DNA from: Desulfurococcales archaeon | Lineage (GTDB): Archaea; Thermoproteota; Thermoprotei_A; Sulfolobales; NBVN01 | Length of the DNA: 39,902 nt | Direction of reading: 5' to 3' | Assembly (NCBI GenBank): GCA_015523295.1 | Contig: WAKQ01000019.1 | Location: 1-39,902 of the forward strand | Part shown: positions 22,666 to 29,364 of the stretch, piece by piece | Layout: each line of letters starts with the position of its first letter | Numbering within the stretch: position 1 is the first letter of the stretch | Made by a program: the position numbers and the translations under genes | The notes under the pieces: generated by a model | What the model was told of the DNA's origin: nothing | What the model saw: the letters and a program-made list of their open reading frames with translations, nothing else | The model's database searches: none

Positions 22666-23142
22666 GTGGTGAACGTGAAAGAAGTGCCGGCTGAGCCTTT
22701 CATAAAGGAACTCGCTAGATATCTAAAGGAGAACTTCAATCAAGTAAGGCCGCCTGAATGGGCTTACTTGGTGAAGACCGGTTCACACAAGGAGAAAATA
22801 CCTGAGGACGTGGATTGGTGGTATATCAGGGCTGCAAGCATTATGAGGAAAATATACGTAGCTAGTAGACCGGTAGGCATTGAGAGGCTCCGAACAGCAT
22901 TTGGAGGTCTCAAAGACGGTGGCTCAGCCCCATCGCATTTCAGGAAAGCAGGAGGCTCTCATATAAGGATGATCCTTCAGCAGTTGGAGAGAGCAGGTTT
23001 AGTACTCAAAGAAGGCAATAAGGGTAGGGTCATTAGCCCTAAGGGCCTCTCTGTTATGAGCAAGGTAGCCAATAAAGTGTTTAATGAGCTCGTTCGCGAA
23101 ATGCCTTCTTTAGCTAAATATGGAGGGGGTACTAGAAAGTGA
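22666..23142 (+). CDS. rps19e: Ribosomal protein S19e (eS19)
   Basis: 158 residues. Small-subunit protein shared by archaea and eukaryotes. Diagnostic are RPPEWAYLVKTGSHKEK, DVDWWYIRAASIMRKIY and the C-terminal winged-helix part with HFRKAGGSHIRMILQQLE. The start is GTG at 22666 (or the next GTG codon), with GGGAGGT upstream. The stop overlaps the start of the PDCD5 gene in the sequence GTGA, so translation is coupled. Confidence 0.96.
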   Translation: MVNVKEVPAEPFIKELARYLKENFNQVRPPEWAYLVKTGSHKEKIPEDVDWWYIRAASIMRKIYVASRPVGIERLRTAFGGLKDGGSAPSHFRKAGGSHIRMILQQLERAGLVLKEGNKGRVISPKGLSVMSKVANKVFNELVREMPSLAKYGGGTRK

Positions 23143-23489
23143 GCGACTACCACGACGAAGAGCTTGAAGAGCTCAAGAGAAGGCAGATGGAGGAACTCCT
23201 CCGCAGGAAGAGTGAGGAGGAGCGAAGGAAGCAGGAGGAGATGGCAAGGGAGGCTCAGAAGCAGGAGATCTTGAGGAGGGTAATGACCCCTGAGGCTAGG
23301 GCTAGGTTAACTAATGTTAAGTTGGTAAGGCCGGAGTTAGCTACTGCTGTCGAGGACTACATAATAAATTTAGCTCTCTCTGGACAGCTTAAAAGTATGA
23401 TAGATGATGCAACGCTGAAACAGATTTTATACGTTTTAGACTCTAGAACTAGGCGTGAGTTTAGAATCAACATAAGGGAGAAGAGGTGA
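23139..23489 (+). CDS. PDCD5-family DNA-binding protein
   Basis: 116 residues. A highly charged, helical N terminus is followed by the compact triple-helix PDCD5 core, including TPEARARLTNVKLVRPELA, VEDYIINLALSGQL and DDATLKQILYVL. Archaeal members bind nucleic acid; their precise role is unsettled. The GTG start at 23139 overlaps the rps19e stop, and the stop overlaps the ribosome binding site of L39e. The grouping S19e-PDCD5-L39e-L31e-aIF6 is widely conserved in archaea. Confidence 0.93.
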   Translation: MSDYHDEELEELKRRQMEELLRRKSEEERRKQEEMAREAQKQEILRRVMTPEARARLTNVKLVRPELATAVEDYIINLALSGQLKSMIDDATLKQILYVLDSRTRREFRINIREKR

Positions 23490-23495
23490 ATGTAG

Positions 23496-23654
23496 TTGGC
23501 AAGGAATAAGCATGTCGCAAGAAAGTTGAGGCTGGGGGCAGCCCTGAATAGCAATCAGGGGATACCTGTATGGGTAGTGCTTAAGAGCCTCAGGAAAGTG
23601 CCTTATAGGCCTAAACTTAGAAACTGGAGAAGAACCAAACTTAAGAACGTCTGA
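23496..23654 (+). CDS. rpl39e: Ribosomal protein L39e (eL39)
   Basis: A 52-residue, strongly basic protein lining the peptide exit tunnel. The frame starts with TTG at 23496 (MARNKHVARKLRLG...) and ends at TGA 23652-23654. The conserved core PVWVVLKSLRKVPYRPKLRN and the ending NWRRTKLKNV match the family. GAGGTG lies 8 bases before the TTG. It fits between PDCD5 and L31e, its usual place, and is short enough to be missed by a length filter. Confidence 0.96.
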   Translation: MARNKHVARKLRLGAALNSNQGIPVWVVLKSLRKVPYRPKLRNWRRTKLKNV

Positions 23655-23665
23655 GGTGCTCGTAA

Positions 23666-23986
23666 ATGCCTGAGGAGAAAATATATGTGATAAATCTAGG
23701 GCGTGTATACTGGTCTGGTCGGGAGAGAAGAGCTGCTAGGGCTATGAGGATGGTTAAGGAGTACCTTCTCAGACACACTAAAGCTGAGAGGTTAATAATA
23801 GATGAGTCTGTGAACGAATACATCTACTCGCAATCATTCGATAAGCCTCCTCGCAGGGTAGCTGTTAGAGTTGTCCAGGTGGATGACGAAGGTAAGGTCC
23901 TTAAAGCTGCTTTGGCAGTTCCTGTTGAGGAAGCTCCTGCAGAGAAGAGAATGGAGGCCTCCCCTGCTGAAGAGGGACAACCTTAA
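23666..23986 (+). CDS. rpl31e: Ribosomal protein L31e (eL31)
   Basis: 106 residues. The first about 85 residues are the L31e domain (YVINLGRVYWSGRERRAARAM and VRVVQVDDEGKVLKA). The remainder is a low-complexity Ala/Glu/Pro tail, longer than in most archaeal homologues. ATG at 23666 is preceded by GAGGTG. The TAATG overlap with the aIF6 start suggests coupled translation. Confidence 0.95.
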   Translation: MPEEKIYVINLGRVYWSGRERRAARAMRMVKEYLLRHTKAERLIIDESVNEYIYSQSFDKPPRRVAVRVVQVDDEGKVLKAALAVPVEEAPAEKRMEASPAEEGQP

Positions 23987-24657
23987 TGCCTCTTGACAGG
24001 GTAAGCATACTTGGAAACACTAATATAGGAGTATATATATTTGCCAATAATAAGGTCGCCCTCGTCCCTCCAAGGGTTCCCAACCACGTGAAAAGGAAAA
24101 TAGGTGATGTTCTAGGCGTTGAAGTGATTGAGGCAAGGGTTGCAGGGTCCCCACTCCTGGGAATCTTCCTCGCAGGTAATGATAAAGGGTTACTTGTCCC
24201 TAGGATCATAGCAGATGACGAGTTAAGTGCAATCAAGGAAGCTGGAATTCCAGTTAAGGTATTCCCTGGAAAATTTACCGCATTAGGGAACGTTATCCTA
24301 ACTAATAACACATCTGCGTTACTTCATCCTGACCTAAGCGATAATGAGGTGAGATGCATAGTGGAGGCTTTGAGGGTTGATAAGTACGCTAGGGGGACGA
24401 TTGCTGGAATACCTACAGTAGGATCAGCGGCTGTGATCACAGACAAAGGTGGGGCTGTTCACCCAGATGTCGAGGATGAGGAGTTGCGTAACTTAGAGAA
24501 GTTCTTCGGTGTCTCCGTTGATATAGCAACAGTTAATTTTGGTGTAGCCTTTATTAAGACCGGTTTGGTAGCGAATAACTATGGGGCTCTAGTGGGGGAG
24601 AAAACCACAGGCCCCGAAATAATGCGTATAATGAAGGCATTGAATATGGGTGAGTAG
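23986..24657 (+). CDS. Translation initiation factor aIF6
   Basis: 223 residues, full length. It binds the large subunit and prevents premature joining of the subunits. The five-fold repeated domain is visible as recurring NxxGLLVP/TNxxALLHP-type segments (GNDKGLLVP, TNNTSALLHPD, TDKGGAVHPD, ANNYGALVGE). ATG 23986 shares a base with the L31e stop. It lies directly before L18a, as in other archaea. Confidence 0.97.
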   Translation: MPLDRVSILGNTNIGVYIFANNKVALVPPRVPNHVKRKIGDVLGVEVIEARVAGSPLLGIFLAGNDKGLLVPRIIADDELSAIKEAGIPVKVFPGKFTALGNVILTNNTSALLHPDLSDNEVRCIVEALRVDKYARGTIAGIPTVGSAAVITDKGGAVHPDVEDEELRNLEKFFGVSVDIATVNFGVAFIKTGLVANNYGALVGEKTTGPEIMRIMKALNMGE

Positions 24658-24658
24658 A

Positions 24659-24910
24659 ATGGATGTGAAGGTATTTAGGGTTAGAGGGGTCGCGCTCTTC
24701 AGCCCAGATAAGGTCAGGGTATGGCAGCCCTTTACTATTGATGTGAGGGCGGTGAAAAAAGAGGATGCGTTAGAGAAGGTTTACTCTGACCTGGGAAGTA
24801 AACATAAACTCAAAAGGGCTCATATCAAGATAGTCGAAGTTACAGAGATATCCCCTGATAAAGCAAAATATAGATATGTACGAGATTTGGAGAAGATTGA
24901 GGGCTGGTGA
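24659..24910 (+). CDS. rpl18a: Ribosomal protein L18a (LX, eL20)
   Basis: 83 residues from ATG 24659, two bases after the aIF6 stop and with GGGTGAG five bases upstream; GTG 24650 would add three residues and overlap aIF6. The typical LX pattern KVFRVRGVALF, YSDLGSKHKLKRAHIKI and YVRDLEKIEGW is seen. Its stop is close to the prefoldin alpha start. Confidence 0.92.
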   Translation: MDVKVFRVRGVALFSPDKVRVWQPFTIDVRAVKKEDALEKVYSDLGSKHKLKRAHIKIVEVTEISPDKAKYRYVRDLEKIEGW

Positions 24911-24912
24911 CC

Positions 24913-25386
24913 ATGGCAACTCAAGGCAGTTCAGGGAAGATCGTTGTCTCTCTAGATGCTTTGATAGCTCAACTTAATGACCTTAAAGGCTATATAGGTG
25001 CGCTTCAGGCACAGATTGATCAGCTCACTTCAGAGCTCGCTGAGATCAGGTCGAGTGAGGAGTTAATTTCAGAGTTAAAGACTAAGAAACCTGATGAGGT
25101 TCTAGCTCCCGCAGATAGAAGGGGTCACGTAATGATAAGGGCGCTTCCTAAGGTGAAGGAAGCAGTAGTAACTCATATAGGGCAGGACTTATATGTTGAG
25201 GTCCCTCTGGAGAAGGCAATATCGATTCTGCTGGAGAAGGAGAAGGATGTCAGGAATTTGCTTTCCTCTCTTCAGAAGGAGTTAGCTAAGGCCACACAAT
25301 ACTACCAACAGCTTGAGGCAGTTGTCAATACTGTGCTTTCCCAGGCACGGAAACAGGGGTCCTCTCAAGAAGTCCAGAAAGCCTAA
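24913..25386 (+). CDS. pfdA: Prefoldin subunit alpha
   Basis: 157 residues from ATG 24913 (GTG at 24907 is an alternative, overlapping the L18a stop). The chaperone holds unfolded proteins and hands them to the thermosome. Two heptad-rich coiled coils (residues about 10-50 and 100-145) flank a beta region with VMIRALPKVKEAVVTHIGQ, the archaeal alpha-subunit layout. The location between L18a and FtsY is conserved in several Thermoproteota. Confidence 0.92.
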   Translation: MATQGSSGKIVVSLDALIAQLNDLKGYIGALQAQIDQLTSELAEIRSSEELISELKTKKPDEVLAPADRRGHVMIRALPKVKEAVVTHIGQDLYVEVPLEKAISILLEKEKDVRNLLSSLQKELAKATQYYQQLEAVVNTVLSQARKQGSSQEVQKA

Positions 25387-25411
25387 GTAGAGGATTAGAT
25401 GGTGACCTTTT

Positions 25412-26326
25412 TTGTTTGGTAAAATCAAGGATGCGTTCTCTAACCTGACTAGGAAGCTCGGCGAGGCAGTCTCAAATAAGGAGCTAACCCCAGAGGACAT
25501 CGATCGAGTGTTTGATGAGATCGAGCTCTCCCTTCTTGAGGGGGACGTGGCCTATGAAGTAGTCGACATGCTTAGGGAGCTGCTGAAAAAGGAACTTGTA
25601 GGACTTAAGATCAGGAGGTTTGGTAATGCTGAAGGAGCTGTTAGGGAGAGGATAGCTAAGGTTATAGGCGGTTTGCTGGCTAAGGGAGTTGCTGGGAAAG
25701 ATCTTGTCGACCTCGTGAGAGAAGGCCCGAAACCTTATATCGTCGTCTTCATGGGAGTGAACGGAGTTGGGAAGACGACTACCATAGCTAAGGTGGGTTA
25801 CCTTCTATTAAAGAATGGGTTGAGACCGGTTATAGTCGCTGCTGACACCTTCCGTGCAGGTGCTCAGGAGCAGTTAGAGCTCCATGCTAAGAGGCTTGGC
25901 ATCGATTACATTAAGGGGAAGTATGGGGCTGACCCGGCTGCTGTTGCGAAGGATGGCCTGATCCATGCTGAGAAGGCAGGGCTTGATGCTGTACTAATAG
26001 ATACTGCTGGCAGGATGCATACTGACAGGAACCTCATGGAGGAAATTAGGAAGGTTGTGAGGGTTGTCAGACCTAACCTCAAGCTCATGGTTCTTGATGC
26101 TTTGACAGGCAATGACGCAGTGGCTCAGGCTAGGTGGTTTGACGAAGCTGTTGGTGTGGATGCAGTAATCCTCACGAAACTGGACGCTGATGCGAAAGGG
26201 GGTTCCGCTCTCAGCATAATTCTATCTATAGGTAAGCCTATAATGTATGTAGGTGTTGGACAAGGTTACGATGACTTAAAACCCTATAACCCTAGTGAAA
26301 TACTTAATAAGTTATTAGGTCAGTAG
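25412..26326 (+). CDS. ftsY: Signal recognition particle receptor FtsY
   Basis: 304 residues. The SRP receptor GTPase docks ribosome-SRP complexes at the membrane. The N domain comprises about the first 95 residues. G-domain motifs are GVNGVGKTT (residues 115-123), DTFRAGAQEQL, DTAGRMHTDRNLMEE and TKLDADAKGG. The acidic bacterial A domain is missing, as in many archaea. The start is TTG at 25412, preceded by GGTGA. It is followed by secE, and thus the targeting receptor and a translocon subunit lie together. Confidence 0.97.
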   Translation: MFGKIKDAFSNLTRKLGEAVSNKELTPEDIDRVFDEIELSLLEGDVAYEVVDMLRELLKKELVGLKIRRFGNAEGAVRERIAKVIGGLLAKGVAGKDLVDLVREGPKPYIVVFMGVNGVGKTTTIAKVGYLLLKNGLRPVIVAADTFRAGAQEQLELHAKRLGIDYIKGKYGADPAAVAKDGLIHAEKAGLDAVLIDTAGRMHTDRNLMEEIRKVVRVVRPNLKLMVLDALTGNDAVAQARWFDEAVGVDAVILTKLDADAKGGSALSIILSIGKPIMYVGVGQGYDDLKPYNPSEILNKLLGQ

Positions 26327-26345
26327 GTTCGGGGGTTGATGCCTG

Positions 26346-26525
26346 ATGAAGCTTGAGGACCTGCTTACAATGTGGAAGAAGATATTGGATATTTCGGAGA
26401 AGCCAGAGCCTGACGAATATAAGCTCCTTCTGAAGATAACCTTCGGCGGGTTATTTCTTGTGGGAGTGATCGGATACATAATACATCTCGCACTCACCTA
26501 TGCACAGGGTGGAGGAATTGCCTGA
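26346..26525 (+). CDS. secE: Preprotein translocase subunit SecE (Sec61 gamma)
   Basis: 59 residues from ATG 26346 to TGA 26523-26525. An amphipathic N-terminal helix (residues 1-18) is followed by SEKPEPDEY, a short hinge, and one transmembrane helix (about residues 30-52), the standard archaeal SecE shape. The gene is too short for common length cut-offs. Its last 26 bases overlap the spt5 gene, a conserved pairing (SecE-NusG/Spt5) also seen in bacteria. Confidence 0.95.
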   Translation: MKLEDLLTMWKKILDISEKPEPDEYKLLLKITFGGLFLVGVIGYIIHLALTYAQGGGIA

Positions 26526-27030
26526 GGAGGACAGCAAAGGTGAGGTAAGACTATCAAGCAGCGCTTCTGCAGGTGGTGGAGGTCATCTTAAGTACTTAGT
26601 CCTCAGGACTACGGTTAATCAGGAAGTTAACGTGGCGCTGATGCTAGAGTCAATAGCTTCAAGTGTTAAGGAGAGCGGCCTCTACTCTATAATCGTTCCA
26701 CCAGAAATTAAAGGTTACATAATACTGGAGGCTAGAGGTCTTCACGTGGTTAACAGGTTGATAAGGGATATCAAGCACGTTAAGGGGAGTGCTATAGGCT
26801 CTCTGAAGGAGGAAGAGGTTGAGAGACTCATTAAGGTTGTCTCTCCGATTGAGAAGTTAAAGCCGGGGGATATTGTTGAGGTAGTCTCAGGCCCGTTCAA
26901 AGGTTTAAAAGCCAGGGTTTTATCTGTAGACACGCAGAAGAATGTCGTCACCGTTAGAATGCTTGAGGCCTCCTATAGTATGGAGGCCGCTTTACCGGGT
27001 GATGATGTAAGACCTATTAAGAGGAAGTGA
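26500..27030 (+). CDS. spt5: Transcription elongation factor Spt5 (NusG homologue)
   Basis: 176 residues: a variable N terminus of about 28 residues, an NGN domain (KYLVLRTTVNQEVNVALMLE through GYIILEARG), and a C-terminal KOW domain with KLKPGDIVEVVSGPFKGLKA. With Spt4 it clamps RNA polymerase and increases processivity. ATG at 26500 lies within secE; GTG 26506 or TTG 26515 are other possible starts because family homology begins only near HLKYLV. The next gene, rpl11, starts 6 bases after the stop. Confidence 0.96.
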   Translation: MHRVEELPEEDSKGEVRLSSSASAGGGGHLKYLVLRTTVNQEVNVALMLESIASSVKESGLYSIIVPPEIKGYIILEARGLHVVNRLIRDIKHVKGSAIGSLKEEEVERLIKVVSPIEKLKPGDIVEVVSGPFKGLKARVLSVDTQKNVVTVRMLEASYSMEAALPGDDVRPIKRK

Positions 27031-27036
27031 TGTGGG

Positions 27037-27546
27037 ATGGTGTGGAAAACCGTTAGAGCTAAGGTAAAGGGGGGTCAGGCATCTACGGCTCCGCCTCTCG
27101 GCCCCGCCCTAGCCCAGCACGGCTTAGATACTGAGAAGGTAGTGAGTGAAATAAATGAGCTCACGAAAGGGTTCGAGGGCATGGAGGTAACAGTGAATGT
27201 ATACGTTAATACCGACACGAAGGAGTACAGGATAGAAGTGAAGTCACCTTCAACGACTTCACTGCTTCTGAAGGCAGCTGGCGCTGAAAGGCCTTCAGGA
27301 GACCCCACTCATAAGAAGGTAGGTAATCTCACCTTAGAGGACGTGATTAAGGTAGCTCTTCTGAAGAAACATGAGTTGACCGCCAAGACATTGAAGGCTG
27401 CGGTGAAAACTATACTATCGACAGCAGCTGCCATAGGTCTAACAGTTGATGGGAAGGAGCCTAAGGACGTACTTAAGGAGGTTGATGGCGGTGCTCATGA
27501 TGACTTATTACTTAAATATGAAGATGAATGGAAGAAGGGTAGGTGA
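27037..27546 (+). CDS. rpl11: Ribosomal protein L11 (uL11)
   Basis: 169 residues. It binds the GTPase-associated region of 23S rRNA. Typical are GQASTAPPLGPALAQHGLD near the N terminus and the C-terminal RNA-binding domain with PSGDPTHKKVGNLTLEDVIKVA. ATG at 27037. The last four bases overlap the first possible start codon of L1, in an L11-L1-L10 operon. Confidence 0.97.
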   Translation: MVWKTVRAKVKGGQASTAPPLGPALAQHGLDTEKVVSEINELTKGFEGMEVTVNVYVNTDTKEYRIEVKSPSTTSLLLKAAGAERPSGDPTHKKVGNLTLEDVIKVALLKKHELTAKTLKAAVKTILSTAAAIGLTVDGKEPKDVLKEVDGGAHDDLLLKYEDEWKKGR

Positions 27547-27551
27547 GGATT

Positions 27552-28196
27552 ATGCCCCTAACAAAGGAATTGCTTGAGGACACGATTAAGAAGGCTATCG
27601 AGTTGGGTGGAGGTCGAAGATTTAAGCAGTCTGTGGAACTGCAGGTTGTTTTCAAGGGGGTTAACCCTAAGGATCCAGAGATAAAGTTTAGGGAGGCGGT
27701 CTACCTTCCTAAAGGTTCGGGAAAGCCTGCTAAAATACTGGTTGTAGCCGATGGTGACATGCTCCTTAAGGCTAAGGAGGCCGGTATCGCTGCATACAGC
27801 TCCTCAGAGATAACCTCCATGAGTAAAAGGGAGATCAAGAAATTGGCTAGAAACTATGACTGGATCTTGGTCAAGGCAGATTTGATGGCAAGAATGGGTA
27901 GAATTCTCGGGCCGGCCTTAGGCCCTAGGGGTAAGGCCCCTGTTCCTCTTCCAGTCAACGCAGATGTTTCAGCTGTAGTTAAGAGATACGCTAATAGCGT
28001 AAGGCTGAGGAATAAAGAGCAGGCATGGGTAGGTTGCAGGATAGGTAGCGAGGATATGGATCCTTCCGACCTTGCTGAGAACGCATTGGCCGTTATTGAG
28101 AGGATAAAAGCTAAATATAAGAGGCCTTTCGAGGCTACAACCAAACTGTACGTTAAGACGACCATGGGAGTCCCCGTGGAGGTGTTTATGCTTTGA
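27552..28196 (+). CDS. rpl1: Ribosomal protein L1 (uL1)
   Basis: 214 residues from ATG 27552, preceded by AGGTGAGG; GTG 27543 would add three residues. It forms the L1 stalk. Segments seen are GGGRRFKQSVELQVVFKGVN, MGRILGPALGPRGKAPVPLP and TTKLYVKTTMGVPVEVF. Archaeal L1 commonly controls its own operon by binding a leader or an intragenic site; no obvious copy of such a site was found here. Confidence 0.97.
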   Translation: MPLTKELLEDTIKKAIELGGGRRFKQSVELQVVFKGVNPKDPEIKFREAVYLPKGSGKPAKILVVADGDMLLKAKEAGIAAYSSSEITSMSKREIKKLARNYDWILVKADLMARMGRILGPALGPRGKAPVPLPVNADVSAVVKRYANSVRLRNKEQAWVGCRIGSEDMDPSDLAENALAVIERIKAKYKRPFEATTKLYVKTTMGVPVEVFML

Positions 28197-29263
28197 AAGG
28201 TTCAACTAAGGCAGGTATGCTTAAGCTAATGGAGGAAGTTAGGAAACCATCCGAAAAAGGAGAAAGAGTTAGGGCTTCCTTGCTTCAAAAGCAGAAAGTT
28301 GTGGAGGAGATCAAAGACCTTCTGAAGAGCCATAAGGCGGTAGCAATAATAGACCTGCAAGGCGTTCCAGCGAACCAATATAAGAAAATCAAGGCTGAAC
28401 TCAGCAGATACGGAGTCATCAAGGTATTTAAAAACAACGTGTTCCTGAGGGCCTTCAAAGAGCTTGGATTAGAAGGAGCTGATGAGCTCTCGAAATATCT
28501 CACAGGAATCAATGCGTTTATGTTCACCAATGAAAACCCCTACGAGATCTCCTTAAGTCTTGAGAAGGCAGTTGCTCCAAGGTTTGCGAAGCCTGGTGAC
28601 AGGGCAGAGGATGATATCTTCGTGCCTGAAGGCCCTACGGGCATACCTCCGGGGCCTATGCTCTCCGTCTTCGGCAAACTCAAGATTAGGACTCAAGTAA
28701 GGGAGGGCGTCATATGGATAGCTAAGGAGACTAAAGTTGCAAGTGCAGGCGATGAGATAACGCCTGAGCTATCATCCCTACTCAGACGGCTTGGGATTAA
28801 ACCTGTGATGGTCAGGCTCAAGCTAAAGGCAGTATGGGAAGATGGTAAGGTCTATTCAGCTGAGGAACTTAAGGTTGATGTAGATGCGTTTAAGGCCGAT
28901 CTACTCAAGGCTGTTACAGTAGGGAAGGAGGTAGCGGTTGAGGCTGCCTTACCATTACCAGATGTGTTGCCAGAAATACTTGTACTTGCATATAGGCGTG
29001 CAGAGCTCCTGGCAGCTGAAGCAGGCTTCGTGACGCCGGAAACTGCATCAGCGGTATTCAAGGCGGCAGTAGCGAAAGCATTGGCGTTAGCCCTCAAGGT
29101 AAAGGAGAAAGCGCCGGATATAGGGATTGACGTCCAGGTTCCAGTGGCTGCTCCGGCTCCTGCCTCAGCCGCTCCTTCTGAGGAGAAGAAGGAGGAGGAA
29201 GAGGAGGAGAAGGAGGTAAGTGAGGAGGAGATCGCTGAAGGCATATCATCACTATTCGGATAA
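28193..29263 (+). CDS. rplP0: Ribosomal protein L10 (P0, uL10)
   Basis: 356 residues from TTG 28193, which overlaps the L1 stop (TTGA) and has GGAGGTG upstream. The N-terminal globular domain has AIIDLQGVPANQYKKIKAEL and VFKNNVFLRAF. The long helical region that anchors L12 dimers follows, then an Ala/Pro hinge and the acidic tail ending in ISSLFG. The N terminus carries about 28 residues before the usual beginning of the family, so a later start is possible. L12, which often comes next in archaeal operons, is not present here; alaS follows instead. Confidence 0.96.
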   Translation: MKGSTKAGMLKLMEEVRKPSEKGERVRASLLQKQKVVEEIKDLLKSHKAVAIIDLQGVPANQYKKIKAELSRYGVIKVFKNNVFLRAFKELGLEGADELSKYLTGINAFMFTNENPYEISLSLEKAVAPRFAKPGDRAEDDIFVPEGPTGIPPGPMLSVFGKLKIRTQVREGVIWIAKETKVASAGDEITPELSSLLRRLGIKPVMVRLKLKAVWEDGKVYSAEELKVDVDAFKADLLKAVTVGKEVAVEAALPLPDVLPEILVLAYRRAELLAAEAGFVTPETASAVFKAAVAKALALALKVKEKAPDIGIDVQVPVAAPAPASAAPSEEKKEEEEEEKEVSEEEIAEGISSLFG

Positions 29264-29315
29264 AATTTTCGCTAAGTAGTCCATACCCTTAACCTCTACA
29301 CGGTTTGACTATTAA

Positions 29316-29325
29316 TCTATATAAG
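29316..29325 (+). promoter_or_regulatory. TATA box of alaS
   Basis: TCTATATAAG lies 40 to 49 bases before the preferred alaS start and gives a short leader with GGTGG (29355-29359) as ribosome binding site. The 100-base gap it lies in has no other gene. Confidence 0.65.
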
Positions 29326-29364
29326 TTGTTCTTCGATTAACTCTTCAGTCCTTGGGTGGTCAGT